NCBI GenBank assembly: GCA_019914995.1
Contig: CM034145.1
Coordinates: 930,001-994,000, forward strand
Origin: Acanthochlamys bracteata
Lineage: Eukaryota; Streptophyta; Magnoliopsida; Pandanales; Velloziaceae
DNA length: 64,000 nt
Direction: 5' to 3'
Shown here: positions 60,150-64,000 of the stretch, in pieces
Position numbering within the stretch: the first letter of the stretch is position 1
Layout of the letters: every line of letters begins with the position of its first letter
Notes under the pieces: generated by a model
What the model was told of the DNA's origin: nothing
Databases searched by the model: none
The model's input: the letters and a program-made list of their open reading frames with translations, nothing else
Program-made: the position numbers and the translations under genes

Positions 60150-62687
60150 ATGGTGACAAATACTACAACAACAACAGCTACGACGGGAAACTCAATGGGT
60201 TGTATAGAAGAAGTAGCGAAGAAGCTTTGCTTGTGGCACACGCCAACTTTCCGTCCCCTACTCACACACGACGATCTCGATCCCATCATGCGTTACATCG
60301 GCTTCCAACCATCTTCAACTCCGGCGATGTCATCACCTCCTTCTTCTCAATCTCTGCTTACGTGGCGAGAATTCACCTACATCGCGTCCCATAGTGCCCC
60401 ACGCGTCGTTCCTTACAGATTGACCAAGTTAACGGCGGCAGCGCCGTTTACGACGACAACGACTGCGACGGAGCGTAAGCCTAGGTTGCCGTCTACGAAG
60501 ATCGACGGGTTACATTTGTTTGCGTATAAAGCGTTCCTTGACGCCGTCGCATTCTATATCGGTCCGGCTAGGACCGGCGAGATATTTCATGTCAGGTACC
60601 TTTTTCTTTTCTTTTCTTTTTCTTTTATGTTTTGAGAGTTTTTTGAAAATTTTCAAAGATTTTGATTTGATTTTGAATGGTTTGATTAGATTTCAATGCA
60701 AACTTTGAACTGTTTTAGTTAAAGGAAAATTTTTTTACTGCTGGTTTAGTTACTGCTGTTACTTTTTGTGGAATTTTGAACAGTTTATTAAGGAAATTTT
60801 GATGTGATTATGATTGTCTTGCTTGAATTCTTTGGTGGAAAATTATTTTATACTGTATGGCTAATTTTTTTAACTTTTATTTAATTTTAATAAATTTTTA
60901 ATAATTTATAATTTTTAATATTTAGAAAATAGAATTTAACTCATTTACAAAAAAATTTAAACTATTTGTTTTATTTTGTTTTTCAAAAATATTTAAATAT
61001 CCCGTTGCTGCTGATAATGATAAAGGTCTTTTACGAATACGAAGACGATTTGTTTGACCTCGTAATCTGTGAGGAAATTAATTACTGCTCGTTCGAACGT
61101 TTTTCGATGCGCTACGTTTTTTATACGGTGAATGAATTTTCAACCATGCTCTTTTTGTAATATAGAATTTCTTATAAAATGCCAATAGAGGATCTTTGTA
61201 AATGTTTATTATAAAAAATTTTGAAAAAAGTGTTTAAGCATATTATTTTATAAATATTTTAAATAATAAAAATTATATATATAATATTTTATAATATATT
61301 TTATTTATATTTTTAATTTTTAAAAATTATTTCTAAAAATTTATGCATAAGTGTTTTGAGTTAGAAAAAAAAATATATTATGAATTGATAAATAATTTCA
61401 AACATGACCTAATTTTTGTGTCCGTAAATTGGAAGATTGCAATTTTGACCAATAGGTGGGTAGCTCATCTGTAGAAATTTGTCCTCTTCTTTGTATTAGT
61501 TGATTAAATCACAGTGATTAGCTAGTTTATTTTCTTTAATTATTCTTGTTTGTCTATGGAAATTCAAAGTTCAAAACGGCTGCGTTTTGATTTAGATTTT
61601 TAAATGATCAGATTCCTATAGGACATCTTCCACGAGTAACACTGATTGTTAGTTAGATAGCTCGTGCTGCTGCCGTGTTTGTTGCCATGTTTTACATGAC
61701 AAGTTTGAATCAGCTACTTGTAGTGAAATTTTTCTAAGTTATTCAGTTGGCTTGCTGACATGAATTAGCTACATGTTTCAATTAACAACGAACTCTAATT
61801 TTTCTCATCAAATTTTAAATTCGATCATTTTATATATTTTAATTATCATTTTAAATTTTATTTTTATATCAAATTCTATTTTTATAAAAAATTTATTTTA
61901 AAATTTATTTTTCATATTTTAGTTATCATTCTGAATTTTATTTTTAACGGATTTTATTTTTTATCAAATTTTTTTTTATGAAGCTCATTTTTATGAATTC
62001 TTTTTTATGTGATTGAGACACGCTTTAAATGACTGAACTCTTTAACTGATGATCTTTTGTGGATGAGCTCTTTCGTGTTTAGTAGATCGACGTTAAAACT
62101 TTATTCCAAATTATTAATCGGAATTGCTTCTGTGCAATGTACTTCTGATTTTTTATGGGCAATGCATCCTAATGCTCATAATCACCATAATGTGTTTGTG
62201 ATAGATCATTCACATACCAGTTGAATGAACCTATAAGAACTTAAAAGCTCCCGTTTATTTTGTTCTTGTATCATAAACTGTGTTGATCTTTTCAAATTCT
62301 AACTTAGCAAGGGCAAGGGTTTTGTCTTTTATTAAATGCAGATCATGAGCTGTACATTTTTCTTTGCTTCAAACCTTATAGAACTGCTGTTCTTAATTTC
62401 CTTTCTCTCCTTTTAGGGCGATGCCGCTTACTCGAACTGATGATCGTTCATCGGATAAATCTTTCCGTATCATGAGAAATTGTGCTGAGTTAGAAGATGA
62501 TGGCATGTATGTGTACAGGGATGGAACTTTGGACCAAGTTACGATGATTTGCTCCAGCTATAACAAGGACAAGGATATCAATTCTGATATGAATACTGGC
62601 CCTATTGGTTTAATCAACAATTACAATAGCTCTTGCAGTCAAGCAGATTCAATTTTCTTAGTAGACATGAACGATCTTTTCCCTTGA
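60150..62687 (+). CDS. Uncharacterised plant protein
   Basis: Two exons (60150-60595 and 62417-62687) join in phase (AG|G, Arg) to 238 residues. After a Thr-rich low-complexity start (MVTNTTTTTATTGNSMG), the body runs CIEEVAKKLCLWHTPTFRPLL, DLDPIMRYIGF, SLLTWREFTYIASHSAPRVV, then KIDGLHLFAYKAFLDAVAFY and GPARTGEIFHVRAMPLTRTD. The C-terminal half is DGMYVYRDGTLDQVTMIC and an acidic end. It has no signal peptide or membrane helix and no catalytic motif I can name. The compact hydrophobic/aromatic pattern, clean splice sites and GC-rich coding bias argue for a real gene. The 1.8 kb intron contains a family-B repeat. Function unknown. Confidence 0.85.
60596..62416 (+). other. Long intron of the uncharacterised gene
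   Basis: GT-AG intron of 1821 bases with AT-rich blocks at 61.18-61.40 kb and a reverse-oriented family-B repeat at 61.80-62.03 kb. No nested gene seen. Confidence 0.7.
61795..62032 (-). repeat. Family B repeat inside an intron
   Basis: Read on minus it starts AAAGCGTGTCTCAATC and holds two tandem units with ATAAAATTCAGAATGATAAC and ATAAAATTTAAAATGATAAT, parallel to the 94-bp units at 27.88-28.06 kb. Confidence 0.5.
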
Positions 62688-64000
62688 GCAGATGTACACT
62701 GAGTGCCAGCAACATGTTCGATGAATAAGTTGTAGCTTCAGGTTCTTCTCCAATTTTGAATACCTTTAGTTCATTATTCCTTGATTGCCTTAGTTTATAA
62801 AATGACATGGATAATATTGTAGTATTGATAGAATCCTGTGAATATGAGCAATTCTGAAATAACTTCTTCTGACATGTATTTTGGCTTGTCAACTCTGTTG
62901 TTTTCCTTATCTTTGTCGATTATTCTATGATACTTTTGTACTCTTAACATGAGGACAAGTGGTTTGTGTTTGTTGATCGCTTCTTTTAGTGATCCTTTGA
63001 TCTAACAACACTCTAAACAAGAAATACCAAACTTGAATCTTAGTCTAATTCTTCTTATCAAACGCTCTGCTTTCCATGCTTCACTTGTTCTTTTTCTTTT
63101 GACTCTTTTCTTTTGCTCTTTTCTTTCTTTTTGCAGCAGCCTTGTCTGTTATGATATCCAGACATTCCCAGCTGTTCTTTCTCCATCAAAGATCATTCAA
63201 CTCTCTTCCCAACACCATCTGCCTATCATTTGGTTGCTTTTCATGAGGATTTGTTATATAGAACTTTGAACCTAGGGCCACTATGACATTACTAGGTGAA
63301 TAAGAAAGAAAAGATTTGTTTCTGGATAAATTACGTTTTGCATTTATGAAAACTTATGGTTACAGTACCTAGAAGCCGTGATTGAGAAATACCAGCAATG
63401 GCAGCGGCAAAGCCTCTACTGTATTAGGTAGTTGTGCACCTTATGAGATCCATATCTTCTAATGACAATAAAGTAACAGTATTTGTAATACTGTTATTGC
63501 ATTTGGGTTATTACTTTATAAAGAACCTTGAAATCTGTTTTCTTCAAGAAGTAACTATCATTTTCATTGAGCATATCATCATTAAAACAATAATCGACAA
63601 TTTTGATTTAACTATCAAACAGCCAATGACCTTGGTCTGAACAATTGCCTTATTTAATTAAGACATGGTTTCCTTTAAGAAAGCAAGAAAAAGCTGATGG
63701 ACCCTTCATTCTAGAATCAGAATGAAGACCCCCTTTGTCTTCCTTCATCACTCATCTGCTTTAGTTGATTCATAAAATCATGCTTGTTACTACAAAAGCT
63801 ATATATGCATGCACTCTTTTCCTTAGTATTATTGCAGCTTCCATGCCATTCGTTCTTCTAGAAATATCCCTTCATAAATCATGGAGGTATGTTTTGTTAC
63901 ACTTCTGTTCTTTCTAACAGCAAAATATATTGTCTGTAGATCTTTCAGATTGAAATGTAGACAATACACGCCTTCTTCTTTCTTTGTTTGGCAACCATTT
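62688..64000. other. 3' flank at the right end of the window
   Basis: Probable 3' UTR to about 62.95 kb, then a T-rich flank with no recognised gene. An ATGGAG followed by GTATGT at 63881-63892 could be a tiny first exon of a gene continuing past the window, but this cannot be tested here. Confidence 0.5.

Noticed and set aside
63881-63892. ATGGAG followed by GTATGT as a first exon
   Set aside because: Two codons are too little evidence, and the rest would lie outside the window.

Overview
The window is nuclear DNA of a eudicot plant. Genes contain short GT-AG introns with AT-rich, poly-U introns. The proteins include plant-only families: a VQ protein, a NAC factor of CUC3 type, OEP7, a QALGGH zinc finger, PHT1 and a xylem-type papain. 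The spaces between genes are very AT-rich and full of short MITE-like repeats. I see no rRNA, tRNA, CRISPR array, bacterial operon, virus-like open frame or complete LTR retrotransposon.

Layout, left to right: (1) a VQ-motif gene on minus (1520-2005); (2) an AT-rich spacer; (3) a 19-coding-exon mitochondrial citrate synthase on plus (5285-12714); (4) a 6.5 kb repeat-rich spacer; (5) an intronless single C2H2 zinc-finger/EAR gene on plus (19192-19722); (6) OEP7 on minus (22619-22891); (7) a CUC3-like NAC gene on minus (24954-26592); (8) a 6.7 kb spacer packed with MITE-like elements and one GC-richer island; (9) a plastid-type membrane protein on plus (33330-35710); (10) an unknown conserved-looking protein on minus (37631-38116); (11) a 15-exon CMP-sialic-acid-transporter-like gene on plus (41266-44515); (12) an XCP-type cysteine protease on plus (46070-47575); (13) a decayed DUF89 phosphatase pseudogene on minus (47881-50007); (14) a PHT1 phosphate transporter on minus (52476-54327); (15) a six-exon polygalacturonase on minus (55119-56825); (16) a promoter-like, protein-less unit with a strong foldback (57079-58130); (17) an unknown two-exon gene on plus (60150-62687). 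Exon joins were checked by codon phase, and every intact gene closes in frame.

The genes do not form a pathway. They are an ordinary eukaryotic neighbourhood mixing housekeeping genes (citrate synthase, OEP7, nucleotide-sugar transporter), regulators (VQ, zinc finger, NAC), cell-wall or xylem enzymes (XCP protease, polygalacturonase) and a nutrient transporter. I did not find a convincing new multi-gene system. The items most worth a second look are the DUF89 pseudogene, the MITE-like repeat families, the apparent non-coding unit near 57.1-58.1 kb with its foldback, an isolated E2F-like palindrome, and a GC-AG intron in citrate synthase.
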